DNA of 64,000 nt from contig JBGFSY010000002.1 in the NCBI GenBank assembly GCA_041277045.1, positions 682,001 through 746,000 of the forward strand. Reading direction: 5' to 3'. Below the pieces are notes generated by a model that saw only the letters and a program-made list of their open reading frames with translations, searched no databases and was not told where the DNA came from. Source of the stretch: Reddybacter sp041277045. GTDB taxonomy: Bacteria > Pseudomonadota > Gammaproteobacteria > Pseudomonadales > Porticoccaceae. How positions within the stretch are numbered: the first letter of the stretch is position 1; each line of letters begins with the position of its first letter. A program made the translations under genes and the position numbers. Positions 1 through 7,290 of this stretch are shown here, piece after piece.

Positions 1-85
1 TTCAGTTTGAATCATCAGCTCGATTTGCTGGTTAACCACTTGTTGTTCCGTGTAATCGACAGGGTTGCGAACACATAAAACATAC
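1..85 (-). other. Possible start of a short or broken gene at the window edge
   Basis: On the minus strand an ATG at about 95-97 follows an AGGAGG-like ribosome binding site at ideal spacing, but that frame closes after about 26 codons. A second minus-strand frame over the same bases reads on through the window edge with a protein-like composition (core VRNPVDYTEQQVV) and has no start codon of its own. This suggests either a tiny peptide or a frameshifted gene whose body lies outside the window. I recognise no family. Confidence 0.2.
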
Positions 86-369
86 CTGGTTTCATGAACA
101 CGCCTCCTTTTTATATTGTTGAGTTATTTTTACGGATGGGCAGACGCTATATTTTGATATGGGCCAAGGATGTATAGCTAGTGGAATGAGCGGGGTCAAT
201 TTAGACGGGCATTTGCCGTTAGTCCTAAGGGACTTTGGCTTATTAGGTAAGATTTTTTACTGGTGGTCTATTAGAACAAGCCACTACTAATGTGGTGCTT
301 ATTCCAGTCTGTGCAGCGGCTTTTCATGGCTATCTTGATACAGCCGCAATTTGCAATTTCATCAGTAAT

Positions 370-390
370 TAAAGGGTATCGCCCCCCTTA
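370..390. repeat. Short hairpin repeat, copy 1
   Basis: A 21-base imperfect inverted repeat of the form TAAAGGG, six-base loop, CCC(Y)TTA. A second copy with the same layout lies at 1039-1059, on the other side of the cspA gene. The matched arms and spacing point to a small dispersed repeat rather than chance. Confidence 0.4.
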
Positions 391-420
391 GCATGACCCT
401 GTTTTCGCGCAGGGATGATG

Positions 421-450
421 GATTGCAAGACCTGACCCCGTTTTTTGCTG
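421..450. repeat. Degenerate GACCTGACCCC repeat, unit 1
   Basis: This unit reads GATTGCAAGACCTGACCCC followed by a T-run. Related units occur at 1205-1235, 1337-1368 and 1497-1532. Motifs of this kind commonly flank REP-associated (RAYT) transposase genes or their non-autonomous relics in gammaproteobacteria; no transposase is present here, so the origin is inferred. Confidence 0.45.
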
Positions 451-461
451 TTTTTGGACAC

Positions 462-566
462 TTATCTTTTATTAGCTTTCTTTTCTTTTTTTTCAATACG
501 CTTTTCTTTCAAGGTTTTTTCAGGCTTCTTTTTAGCGGCTTTCTTTGCATCTTGACCTTTAGACAT
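462..566 (-). CDS. Small lysine-rich protein (34 residues)
   Basis: A 34-codon reading frame begins MSKGQDAKKAAKKKPEK and is followed by alternating Lys/Glu segments to the stop. GGAG lies about 10 bases before the ATG. Nearly half the residues are Lys, giving a strongly basic, probably disordered or helical peptide. Similar MSKGQD-starting lysine-rich micro-proteins occur as hypothetical proteins in several gammaproteobacteria, from memory. No function is known; ribosome or nucleic-acid contact is only a guess from charge. It lies downstream of cspA on the same strand, separated by about 140 bases, so it might be co-transcribed. The short length is the main reason for doubt. Confidence 0.6.
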   Translation of the reverse strand: MSKGQDAKKAAKKKPEKTLKEKRIEKKEKKANKR

Positions 567-705
567 AATCGTCTCCACGCTGGTTGTTAATGATTAGACG
601 CCCTCAACTCGATGGTATCTGGCGTTTGACACCTTTAGCAGGGGAGAGTTACGTAGCCAGTGGCGCAGTAAGTGTCCCGCAGCTAAAGGTGCTGTGTGCT
701 GTAGC

Positions 706-912
706 CTATAGAGGCACTACTTTGTTTGCGCAGGGGCCTTTTTGACCCTGGCCAACTTCAAATTCAACGGCCTGACCGTCATTCAACGTTGCGTAGCCAC
801 CGCCCGCTTGAATTTCTGAATGATGAACAAACAAATCATTGCCGCCATCTTCAGGTGTGATGAAGCCGAAGCCTTTGTCGGCATTGAACCATTTAACGGT
901 ACCTTTACTCAT
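706..912 (-). CDS. Cold-shock protein, CspA family
   Basis: A 68-residue single-domain OB-fold protein that binds single-stranded RNA/DNA and acts as an RNA chaperone in the cytoplasm. Both nucleic-acid binding motifs are visible: RNP1 as KGFGFI near residue 16 and RNP2 as LFVHHSEI near residue 29, with the family opening GTVKWFN. The frame extends 21 codons upstream, but the ATG at 912 begins exactly at the family start (MSKGTVKWF), so I chose it; a weak AAAGA precedes it. The region upstream is likely a long 5' leader, as in other csp genes. It stands alone among repeats. Which Csp paralogue it is cannot be told from the window. Confidence 0.93.
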   Translation of the reverse strand: MSKGTVKWFNADKGFGFITPEDGGNDLFVHHSEIQAGGGYATLNDGQAVEFEVGQGQKGPCANKVVPL

Positions 913-1038
913 TTTCTTTACTCTTGATTGTTGGTGAAGTTTGCAGACTATACTTGAATTCACCCTTTCGAACATTAAACTTAAATTAGCGCTATGCGAG
1001 CAAGGGAGTTAGGTCTTGCTTGCTATGAAATACTTAAC

Positions 1039-1059
1039 TAAAGGGTAGCGTCCCTTTTA
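1039..1059. repeat. Short hairpin repeat, copy 2
   Basis: The layout is TAAAGGG, six-base loop, CCCTTTTA, matching the copy at 370-390 at most positions. It sits just upstream of the cspA leader. Both copies could fold as hairpins in RNA. Function unknown. Confidence 0.4.
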
Positions 1060-1145
1060 ACGGGTAGGATCGAGCCTGGAGCCTGGAGCAGAGATCGAGA
1101 GCACCGATAGTAGATGCTCTAGGTGAAGCATCGAGCAACCCCGGT

Positions 1146-1222
1146 GGATGCTGCCAACGAGCCTGCAGGGTGCGTTTGCGGCGTGCCTGTCATAGAGTGA
1201 GGTGCTGGCAAGACTTGACCCC
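1146..1222. repeat. Long direct repeat, copy A
   Basis: About 75 bases beginning GGATGCTGCCAACGAG and containing GCGTGCCTGTCATAGAG and GGTGCTGG, running into a GACTTGACCCC unit. Copy B (1416-1490) matches at roughly three quarters of positions by eye and also runs into a GATCTGCCCC unit, so long repeat plus short unit form one composite module. Confidence 0.65.
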
Positions 1223-1235
1223 ATTTTTTTGCTTG
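1205..1235. repeat. Degenerate GACCTGACCCC repeat, unit 2
   Basis: This unit reads GGCAAGACTTGACCCC followed by seven Ts. It is fused to the right end of the long direct repeat copy A. Confidence 0.45.
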
Positions 1236-1336
1236 TATGTTGTTATTAGAGTGGGTGTCCTAGTTAACTCCCAAGCCATAACTGAAACTTCGGTAAAGTG
1301 GTCAGACCCTTAGGCTATAAAGCCTGTCAATGTGGC

Positions 1337-1368
1337 GTGGAAAGACCTGACCCTATTTTTCCCATTTT
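1337..1368. repeat. Degenerate GACCTGACCCC repeat, unit 3
   Basis: This unit reads GGAAAGACCTGACCC followed by an A and a T-run. It lies between the two long direct repeats. Confidence 0.4.
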
Positions 1369-1415
1369 AATACCGCGAGGAAGTACCACGCTCGGTGGCG
1401 GGCCGTCAGCAGCAT

Positions 1416-1490
1416 GGATGCTGCTAACGAGTCTACAGGGATGTATTTACGACGTGCCTGTCATAGAGGGTGGTGCTGGTGCTGGTAAGC
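1416..1490. repeat. Long direct repeat, copy B
   Basis: Second copy of the long repeat, beginning GGATGCTGCTAACGAG and containing ACGTGCCTGTCATAGAG, with an extra GGTGCT duplication near the end. It runs into repeat unit 4 at 1497-1532. Confidence 0.65.
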
Positions 1491-1496
1491 CTTGTG

Positions 1497-1532
1497 CTTG
1501 ATTGCAAGATCTGCCCCGATTTTGTTGTTGCT
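1497..1532. repeat. Degenerate GACCTGACCCC repeat, unit 4
   Basis: This unit reads GATTGCAAGATCTGCCCC followed by a T-rich tail. It shares the GATTGCAAGA opening with unit 1, lies at the right end of long repeat copy B and abuts the next gene's stop codon. Confidence 0.4.
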
Positions 1533-1534
1533 TG

Positions 1535-2134
1535 TTAGGCATTTGGTCTAACTGGGAAATTCCATGTTCTTAAATCTTGTTTTTCTGTTCTACATTTTGC
1601 CAGCGCTTCTTCTGGCTCTGTGCTGATATTAAAATATCCGATTTTAGACTTGAAGCATTTGGTATTCCGATCGAATGCATTTATTTTGAGTTGGTATTCC
1701 CCTGTTGGTAACTTGACCTCTGAAAATTCGTCAGATGTGTTATCAACATTGGTAAATCTCAGATGATGCTGAATACCAGAGCGGCCATGAACCAAAATAG
1801 GTGCCGCTGTTTTTCCCCGTCCCCAGGCTTCGCCTTTGTGTGAGTTTTCTTCGGCGAAGTCCTCCCAGATTAGCTTCCACTTTTGATTTGTGGGTGAAAT
1901 TAGTTCAATTTCAAAGCTAGTAATTGTAAAAGATTTTGCCCCCTCATTTACGATGGTAATCGGAACATACGTAGAAAAGCAGCTCTCATAATAATAGAGC
2001 CATACTCGATTATCGAGGTAAACATCTACGTCTGCTTTTGAGTTGTTTAACTTGTAGCCCACTATCGTGCCGAGGATAGTCCCTGTCACTGAACCAACAG
2101 CCCCTACAATTCCGGTCGTTAGAATTGGATCCAT
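1535..2134 (-). CDS. Hypothetical membrane-anchored protein
   Basis: 199 residues, no family recognised. Residues 5-28 form one glycine-rich hydrophobic segment (GIVGAVGSVTGTILGTIVGY), probably an uncleaved N-terminal membrane anchor. The remainder is polar with alternating short hydrophobic strands (VPITIVNEGAKSFTITSFE), which looks like a beta-sandwich of the kind used for protein contacts outside the membrane. There are few cysteines and no catalytic motif. AAGGA lies about 7 bases before the ATG at 2134, supporting the start. It is a single gene between the repeat region and nrdB, same strand, with an 80-base gap. AT-richer codon use than nrdB and its position beside repeats are consistent with an accessory, possibly acquired gene. 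Function unknown. Confidence 0.65.
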   Translation of the reverse strand: MDPILTTGIVGAVGSVTGTILGTIVGYKLNNSKADVDVYLDNRVWLYYYESCFSTYVPITIVNEGAKSFTITSFEIELISPTNQKWKLIWEDFAEENSHKGEAWGRGKTAAPILVHGRSGIQHHLRFTNVDNTSDEFSEVKLPTGEYQLKINAFDRNTKCFKSKIGYFNISTEPEEALAKCRTEKQDLRTWNFPVRPNA

Positions 2135-2215
2135 GGTTTTTCCTTGTATGCCTAATAGTTAAGCCCGGGTAACAAACGGGGCACACTCGATTTAACTCAA
2201 GCTCCCCGCTTTATC

Positions 2216-3622
2216 TTAATCCCAGCTCAAAGCCCCACCCGTCTGATACTCAATAACCCGCGTCTCAAAAAAGTTCTTCTCTTTCCTCAAATCCATCATC
2301 TCCGACATCCACGGAAAGGGATTCTGTGCACCCGGATACTGTTCCGCCAAACCCAGCTGATTCAAGCGACGGTTGGCGATAAAGTGTAGGTACTCTTCCA
2401 TCATCGCTGCGTTCATACCCAATACACCGCGGGGCATGGTGTCGCGGGCGTAGGCGATTTCCAGCTCGGTGCCTTCAATAATCATCTGTGTGGCTTTTTC
2501 CTGGAAGGCCTCGGTCCACAAATGGGGGTTTTCCAGTTTGATCTGGTTGATCACGTCGACACCAAAATTCAGGTGCATGGACTCGTCACGGAGGATGTAC
2601 TGGAACTGCTCGGCGACGCCGGTCATTTTATTGCGCCGGCCCATGGAGAGAATCTGGCTGAAACCGCAGTAAAAGAAGATGCCCTCGGTGACACAGCAGA
2701 AGGCGATCAGGTTGCTGAGCAACTCCTGGTCGGTCTCCGGGGTGCCGGTGTTGAAGGTGGGGTCGCACAGGGCCTGGGTGTGCTTAATGGTCCAGGCGGC
2801 TTTCATGGCGACGGCGGGGACTTCGCGGTACATATTGAAGATCGCGCCCTCGTCCATGCCCAGTGACTCGACACAGTACTGGTAGGCGTGGGTGTGGATG
2901 GCTTCTTCAAAGCTCTGGCGCAGCAGGTACTGGCGGCACTCGGGGTTGGTGATCAGGCGGTAGACGGCGAGCACCAAGTTGTTGGCCACTAGGGAGTCGG
3001 CACTGGAGAAGTAGCCCAGTGAGCGCTCGACAATCAGACGCTCGTCGGCGCTGAGACCGTCTTCACTCTTCCAGGTGGCGACGTCGGCGGTCATGTTGAT
3101 CTCTTGCGGCATCCAGTGGTTGGCGCAGGCGTCGAGGTATTTCTGCCAGGCCCATTCGTATTTAAAGGGCACCAGTTGGTTGAGGTCGGCGCGGCAGTTG
3201 ATCATCGCCTTGTCGTCAACTTCAATACGCGCGGCACCCAACTCCAGTTCGGCGGCACCGGCGGCGACGTCGAGATTGGCGATGCCGGCCTGGGCGCGCT
3301 CGGTGGCCGAGAGGCTGGGGTCGATGGTGACTTCGGCAGGCGCTTTTTTGGCTGCGGCCGCAGGCGTTGGCGCTACGGGCGCGGGTACTACGGGAGCAGG
3401 TGTACTTTGTGCCGGGGCAGGTGCGCTGGCGACGGGCTGCTCTTTCTCTTTAAGGATGGTCTGCTTAATTGCCGCCGTCTGCTGTGGCGTTGGCGCGGGC
3501 TGGCGCACTGGTGTCGCCACCTGCGTTTGCTTTAGGGCTTCCTGGCGCACGGGGGCCGGAACACTCTGGGGCTTAAAGGTTTTGATCGGTGCGTCGCTGT
3601 TGAAGTCGTCCCAACTTAGCAT
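2216..3622 (-). CDS. nrdB: Ribonucleotide reductase class Ia, beta subunit
   Basis: The small subunit carries the diiron-tyrosyl radical that starts NDP reduction by NrdA, supplying dNTPs for replication. Iron ligands appear in order as D in SSADSLV, E and H in EEAIHTHAY, E in CVTEGIFF, and E and H in RDESMHLNFG; the radical tyrosine is the Y four residues after the first ligand histidine. The ATG at 3622 (MLSWDDFN) has GAGGAAA before it; an upstream extension of the frame lies in the nrdA-nrdB gap and is not used. Length is 468 residues, well above the 376 of E. coli NrdB, because residues about 15-100 are a Pro/Ala/Gln-rich linker with repeated PVRQ and PAP motifs and no ATP-cone pattern. 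Downstream of nrdA on the same strand, so one operon. Confidence 0.96.
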   Translation of the reverse strand: MLSWDDFNSDAPIKTFKPQSVPAPVRQEALKQTQVATPVRQPAPTPQQTAAIKQTILKEKEQPVASAPAPAQSTPAPVVPAPVAPTPAAAAKKAPAEVTIDPSLSATERAQAGIANLDVAAGAAELELGAARIEVDDKAMINCRADLNQLVPFKYEWAWQKYLDACANHWMPQEINMTADVATWKSEDGLSADERLIVERSLGYFSSADSLVANNLVLAVYRLITNPECRQYLLRQSFEEAIHTHAYQYCVESLGMDEGAIFNMYREVPAVAMKAAWTIKHTQALCDPTFNTGTPETDQELLSNLIAFCCVTEGIFFYCGFSQILSMGRRNKMTGVAEQFQYILRDESMHLNFGVDVINQIKLENPHLWTEAFQEKATQMIIEGTELEIAYARDTMPRGVLGMNAAMMEEYLHFIANRRLNQLGLAEQYPGAQNPFPWMSEMMDLRKEKNFFETRVIEYQTGGALSWD

Positions 3623-3732
3623 TACGTTTCCTCGGTGTTTTTCATTCGTTGTTATGGGGTTAACAGGCCTTGTCGCTGAGCCTCTCAACTGACCTGCCCA
3701 TGTTGATCGACAGGTCAGTGGTGTTTGGCTTG

Positions 3733-6636
3733 TTACTGGCAGGCCTCGCAATCGGGGTCATCCAACGAGCAGGCCTCGGGCACGGGCGCGGGGCCAGCGG
3801 CCATGGGTGCGGCACCGGATGACACGGCGTTGAGCTGACCGGTTTGAATGGTCGACTTCTCGGTGGTGGTGGCCGCCAACGAGCGCAGGTAGTAGGTGGT
3901 TTTAAGACCGCGAAACCAGGCCATGCGATAGGTCATGTCGAGCTTTTTACCGTTGGCTTCGGCCAGATAGAGGTTGAGGCTCTGCGCCTGGTCGAGCCAT
4001 TTCTGGCGGCGACTGGCGGCATCGACAATCCACTGGGGGCCGACTTCAAAGGCGGTGGCGTAAAGGGCCTTGAGGTCGTCGGGAATGCGCTCAACCGGTT
4101 GTGCGGAGCCATCGAAATATTTCAGGTCGTTGGCCATCACCTCGTCCCACAAACCGCGCTCTTTGAGGTCGTGAATGAGATAGGCATTGACCACGGTGAA
4201 CTCACCGGAGAGGTTGGATTTCACATAGAGGTTTTGATAGGTCGGCTCTATCGACTGGCTGACGCCGGTGATATTGGCGATGGTGGCGGTCGGTGCAATG
4301 GCCATGACATTGGAGTTGCGCATGCCCTGGCTTTGCACGGTGGCGCGCAGACTGTCCCAGTCGAGGGTCTGGCTTTTGTCGACGTCGAGGTAGTCGCTGC
4401 CACGTTGTTGCTCGAGCAGGTCGACGGAGTCGATGGGCAGTATGCCCTGGCTCCACAGCGAGCCCGGGAAGGTTTCGTAGCTGCCGCGCTCGGCGGCCAG
4501 ATCGGAGGAGGCCTGAATGGCGTAGTAGCTGATGGCTTCCATGGAGCGGTCGGCAAACTCAACGGCGGCGTCAGACGCGTAGGGCACCTTGATTTGATAC
4601 AGGGCGTCCTGAAAGCCCATCAAGCCTAGACCAACGGGACGATGACGCATATTCGACTGGCGCGCGGTGTCGACCGAGTAGTAGTTGATGTCGATGACAT
4701 TGTCGAGCATGCGCACGGCGGTGCGCACGGTGCGGCTCAGTTTGTCGGTGTCGAGCTCGCCGTTTTCATCGATGTGCTGGGCCAGATTGACGGAGCCGAG
4801 GTTGCAGACGGCAATTTCTTCATTGGCCTTGGTGTTGAGGGTGATCTCTGTGCACAGGTTGGAGGAGTGCACCACGCCGACGTGCTGCTGGGGCGAGCGC
4901 ACGTTGCAAGGATCTTTAAAGGTCATCCACGGGTGGCCGGTTTCAAACAGCATGCCGAGCATCTTGCGCCACAGGTCCTGGGCGCGGATGGTTTTAAAGA
5001 GGCGCACTTCGCCCTTTTCGGCAAGGGCTTCGTATTCGTTGTAACGCTGCTCGAAGGCGGCGCCGTAGAGGTCGTGCAGGTCGGGCGTGTCGTTGGGCGA
5101 GAACAGGGTCCACTGGCCATCTTCAAACACGCGCTTCATAAACAGATCGGGAATCCAGTTGGCCGAATTCATGTCGTGGGTGCGGCGGCGGTCGTCACCG
5201 GTGTTCTTGCGCAGCTCGATAAATTCTTCGATATCGATGTGCCAGGTTTCGAGATAGGCACAGACGGCGCCCTTGCGCTTGCCACCCTGGTTGACGGCAA
5301 CGGCGGTGTCGTTAACCACTTTCAGGAAGGGTACAACGCCCTGAGATTTGCCGTTGGTGCCTTTAATATAGGCACCGAGGCCACGCACGGGTGTCCAGTC
5401 GTTACCCAGACCGCCGGCCCATTTAGAGAGCATAGCGTTGTCTTGAATGGCGCCGTAAATACCTTCGAGGTCATCGGGTACGGTGCTCAGATAGCAGCTC
5501 GACAACTGGGGGCGCAGAGTGCCAGCGTTAAACAGCGTCGGCGTTGAGCTCATGTAGTCGAAGGAGGAGAGCAGGTTGTAGAACTCGATGGCGCGCTCTT
5601 CGCGGTTTTCTTCCTGTGCAGCAAGGCCCATGGCAACGCGCATAAAGAAGCACTGGGGCAGCTCAAAGCGTATTTCGCCACTGTCGGCGTCGCTGTGAAT
5701 AAAGTAGCGGTCGTAGAGGGTTTGCAGGCCGAGGTAGGTGAACTGCAGGTCGCGGCTGGCGTTAATCGCCTGACCCATTTTCTCGAGGTCGTAGGTGGCG
5801 AGATCGGGGGCGATTAATTCCAGCTCAATACCCGTGTGGATATAGGCTTTGAGGGCGGCGGGGTAGAGACCTATCATTTCATGCTGCGTGGCGGCAGTGG
5901 CGACTTTGAGAAAGGTCAGTGCTTCGCTGCGCAGGCCGTCCATCAACAGGCGGGCGGTGGCGTAGGAGTAGTTGGGTTCTTTCTCGACCAGGGTGCGAGC
6001 CGTAATTACCAGGGCGGTATTAACATCGGCAATGGAGACACCGTCGTACAGGTTGCGCAGCGCCTCGCTCAAAATGGCGTCGACTTCGACATCTTTCAGA
6101 CCGTCACAGGCTTCGCTAACCACGGTGTGCAGGCGGGCCAAGTCGAGAGGGCCGTCAGTGCCATCGGCATAGGTGACGCGAATGGTGGGGCCGTCGTAGT
6201 CACTTTCTGTGGCGGGTGTGGGTGTTGTTTCGGCACTGCGTTCCTGGGCGCGCAACTCGCGGTAAATAACATAGGAACGGGCAATTTTTTGCTCACCGCT
6301 GCGCATCAGTGCCAATTCGACCTGATCCTGAATATCTTCAATGTGCACAGTGCCGCCGGAGGGCATGCGTCGTTTGAAGACTTCACCAACCTGGGCGTTT
6401 AGGGCGTGCACGGTTTCGTGAATACGACCCGAGGCCGCTGCCGCGGCACCTTCAACTGCAAGGAAGGCCTTGGTAATGGCAACAATGATTTTTTCATCCG
6501 TGTAGGGCACCACGGAACCATTGCGCTTGATGACCTTGAGCTGCCCTGGCGCGGTGGCCTCTACGGCGCTGTTTGGGGCTGGGGTCTGTGCCGGCATGTC
6601 GGCGGCGGCCTGTTGATCTTGTGTTGATGCTTCCAT
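3733..6636 (-). CDS. nrdA: Ribonucleotide reductase class Ia, alpha subunit
   Basis: The large subunit holds the active site and allosteric sites for reduction of NDPs to dNDPs. The N-terminus shows an ATP-cone (KVIKRNGSVVPYTDEKI, about residues 36-125) and a second, weaker cone-like domain (about 150-245), as in Pseudomonas NrdA. The barrel shows the active-site cysteines in SSCYLSTVPDD and NLCTEITLN, the radical-transfer tyrosine pair in KTTYYLRS, and a C-terminal redox tail ending CSLDDPDCEACQ. The ATG at 6636 has AGG eight bases upstream; a GTG three codons earlier is possible but badly spaced. The 967-residue length fits two-cone enzymes. nrdB follows after about 110 bases. Regulation by NrdR is suggested by boxes at 6954-7031. 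Confidence 0.97.
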   Translation of the reverse strand: MEASTQDQQAAADMPAQTPAPNSAVEATAPGQLKVIKRNGSVVPYTDEKIIVAITKAFLAVEGAAAAASGRIHETVHALNAQVGEVFKRRMPSGGTVHIEDIQDQVELALMRSGEQKIARSYVIYRELRAQERSAETTPTPATESDYDGPTIRVTYADGTDGPLDLARLHTVVSEACDGLKDVEVDAILSEALRNLYDGVSIADVNTALVITARTLVEKEPNYSYATARLLMDGLRSEALTFLKVATAATQHEMIGLYPAALKAYIHTGIELELIAPDLATYDLEKMGQAINASRDLQFTYLGLQTLYDRYFIHSDADSGEIRFELPQCFFMRVAMGLAAQEENREERAIEFYNLLSSFDYMSSTPTLFNAGTLRPQLSSCYLSTVPDDLEGIYGAIQDNAMLSKWAGGLGNDWTPVRGLGAYIKGTNGKSQGVVPFLKVVNDTAVAVNQGGKRKGAVCAYLETWHIDIEEFIELRKNTGDDRRRTHDMNSANWIPDLFMKRVFEDGQWTLFSPNDTPDLHDLYGAAFEQRYNEYEALAEKGEVRLFKTIRAQDLWRKMLGMLFETGHPWMTFKDPCNVRSPQQHVGVVHSSNLCTEITLNTKANEEIAVCNLGSVNLAQHIDENGELDTDKLSRTVRTAVRMLDNVIDINYYSVDTARQSNMRHRPVGLGLMGFQDALYQIKVPYASDAAVEFADRSMEAISYYAIQASSDLAAERGSYETFPGSLWSQGILPIDSVDLLEQQRGSDYLDVDKSQTLDWDSLRATVQSQGMRNSNVMAIAPTATIANITGVSQSIEPTYQNLYVKSNLSGEFTVVNAYLIHDLKERGLWDEVMANDLKYFDGSAQPVERIPDDLKALYATAFEVGPQWIVDAASRRQKWLDQAQSLNLYLAEANGKKLDMTYRMAWFRGLKTTYYLRSLAATTTEKSTIQTGQLNAVSSGAAPMAAGPAPVPEACSLDDPDCEACQ

Positions 6637-6953
6637 TGTTTTCACCTGCCCTTGAAGGCTTGTTGTTGATAGGCTGTTTGTAGTGGGCCCGCTATTGCGA
6701 GGCCTGTGTATCTTGTTAATGCCGGTGGTTTAAAGTGTGTCTATGACGACAAGTTTTTCTACCTTTGAACAATTAATTAATCGTTTTTAAAATTGCGCTA
6801 TAAACCTTTAACTTGTAAGCAATAATACTTGTCTTTTTTATTATTTTGATCATGGCCGTAAAGTCGTTTCTTGCCTTTCTCATCTATTGTTGAATACAGG
6901 CTTGGGGGGCGAGTGTTTGAGTGTTAGCAGCGTAGGCCCCCGCTTTGGCTTGT

Positions 6954-6969
6954 TTACTAGATATAGTGC
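6954..6969 (-). promoter_or_regulatory. NrdR-like box 1
   Basis: TTACTAGATATAGTGC matches the NrdR consensus (ACACWATATATWGTGT) at about 12 of 16 positions. Two further matches follow at starts 6984 and 7016, i.e. 30 and 32 bases apart, near the roughly 31-base repeat typical of paired NrdR boxes. They lie 320-395 bases upstream of the nrdA start. Confidence 0.5.
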
Positions 6970-6983
6970 CTGATTGGCAGGAG

Positions 6984-6999
6984 ATACAAGATAGGGTGA
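6984..6999 (-). promoter_or_regulatory. NrdR-like box 2
   Basis: ATACAAGATAGGGTGA matches the NrdR consensus at about 11 of 16 positions and shares ATACAAGAT with box 3. Confidence 0.45.
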
Positions 7000-7015
7000 T
7001 TTTAACAGGAATGCA

Positions 7016-7031
7016 ATACAAGATGTGCTAA
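7016..7031 (-). promoter_or_regulatory. NrdR-like box 3
   Basis: A weaker match (about 9 of 16) but it repeats the ATACAAGAT core of box 2 exactly, 32 bases away. It could be a third, lower-affinity site, or box 2 and box 3 could be the functional pair. Confidence 0.35.
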
Positions 7032-7290
7032 TTGTTGATTTTTTATGAACGATGCCATGGCTCGGGTGTCGTTATAAAACTTGCTGAAATCGAGACCCCC
7101 GTCATAACTGGCTAGCAGTGAAAGTAGTCACTCACGGAGTGAAAAATACCGGTTTATATTGTGCCCTGAATACTTCAGGAAATAATTTTAAAAGGGATGA
7201 TTTTTTGTTGACAGCAAGGCTTTTTTGAGTCGCCTGGCAGCGCTAGCTATTTGCAGGGCAGGAGTCTGTTAGCGGGCTTTTAAATCGCCA

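Larger units (their letters stand above)
98..461. other. Gene-poor stretch with no recognised gene
   Basis: No convincing coding region was found here. A short plus-strand frame ending at about 372 reads through a stretch resembling a protein C-terminus, but it has no start and no family I recognise. The stretch ends in a small GGG/CCC hairpin (370-390) and a degenerate GACCTGACCCC repeat (421-450), described separately. Confidence 0.35.
913..1534. other. Repeat-rich non-coding stretch upstream of cspA
   Basis: No gene is supported. The first bases hold the cspA leader and promoter region. The remainder is a mosaic of degenerate repeats: a hairpin unit (1039-1059), two long direct repeats (1146-1222 and 1416-1490) and three GACCTGACCCC-type units. 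An apparent 67-codon plus-strand frame at 1298-1501 runs through these repeats and is not credible. Confidence 0.6.
6637..7290. other. Intergenic region upstream of nrdA
   Basis: About 650 bases between the nrdA start and the argF stop, both genes on the minus strand. It holds the nrdA leader, an A/T-rich stretch (6770-6850), three NrdR-like boxes (6954-7031) and a small palindrome CCTGAA-TAC-TTCAGG (7166-7180). I see no credible coding region and no clear argF terminator. Confidence 0.6.

Noticed and set aside
393..590. 65-codon plus-strand frame rich in Phe
   Set aside because: It is the antisense of the Lys-rich small protein at 462-566 (AAA codons read as TTT).
1298..1501. 67-codon plus-strand frame in the repeat region
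   Set aside because: It runs through the repeat units, has no ribosome binding site, and its composition follows the repeats.
3623..3751. In-frame N-terminal extension of NrdB
   Set aside because: It lies in the nrdA-nrdB gap, overlaps the nrdA stop, is not conserved in NrdB, and the ATG at 3622 has a good ribosome binding site.
3844..4629. Long plus-strand frames (up to 300 codons) opposite nrdA
   Set aside because: nrdA is unambiguous on the other strand; these antisense frames are an effect of its codon use and have Gly/Val-rich shadow composition.
7166..7180. CCTGAA-TAC-TTCAGG palindrome between argF and nrdA
   Set aside because: Short, with no clear relation to a promoter or terminator; may be chance in an A/T-rich region.
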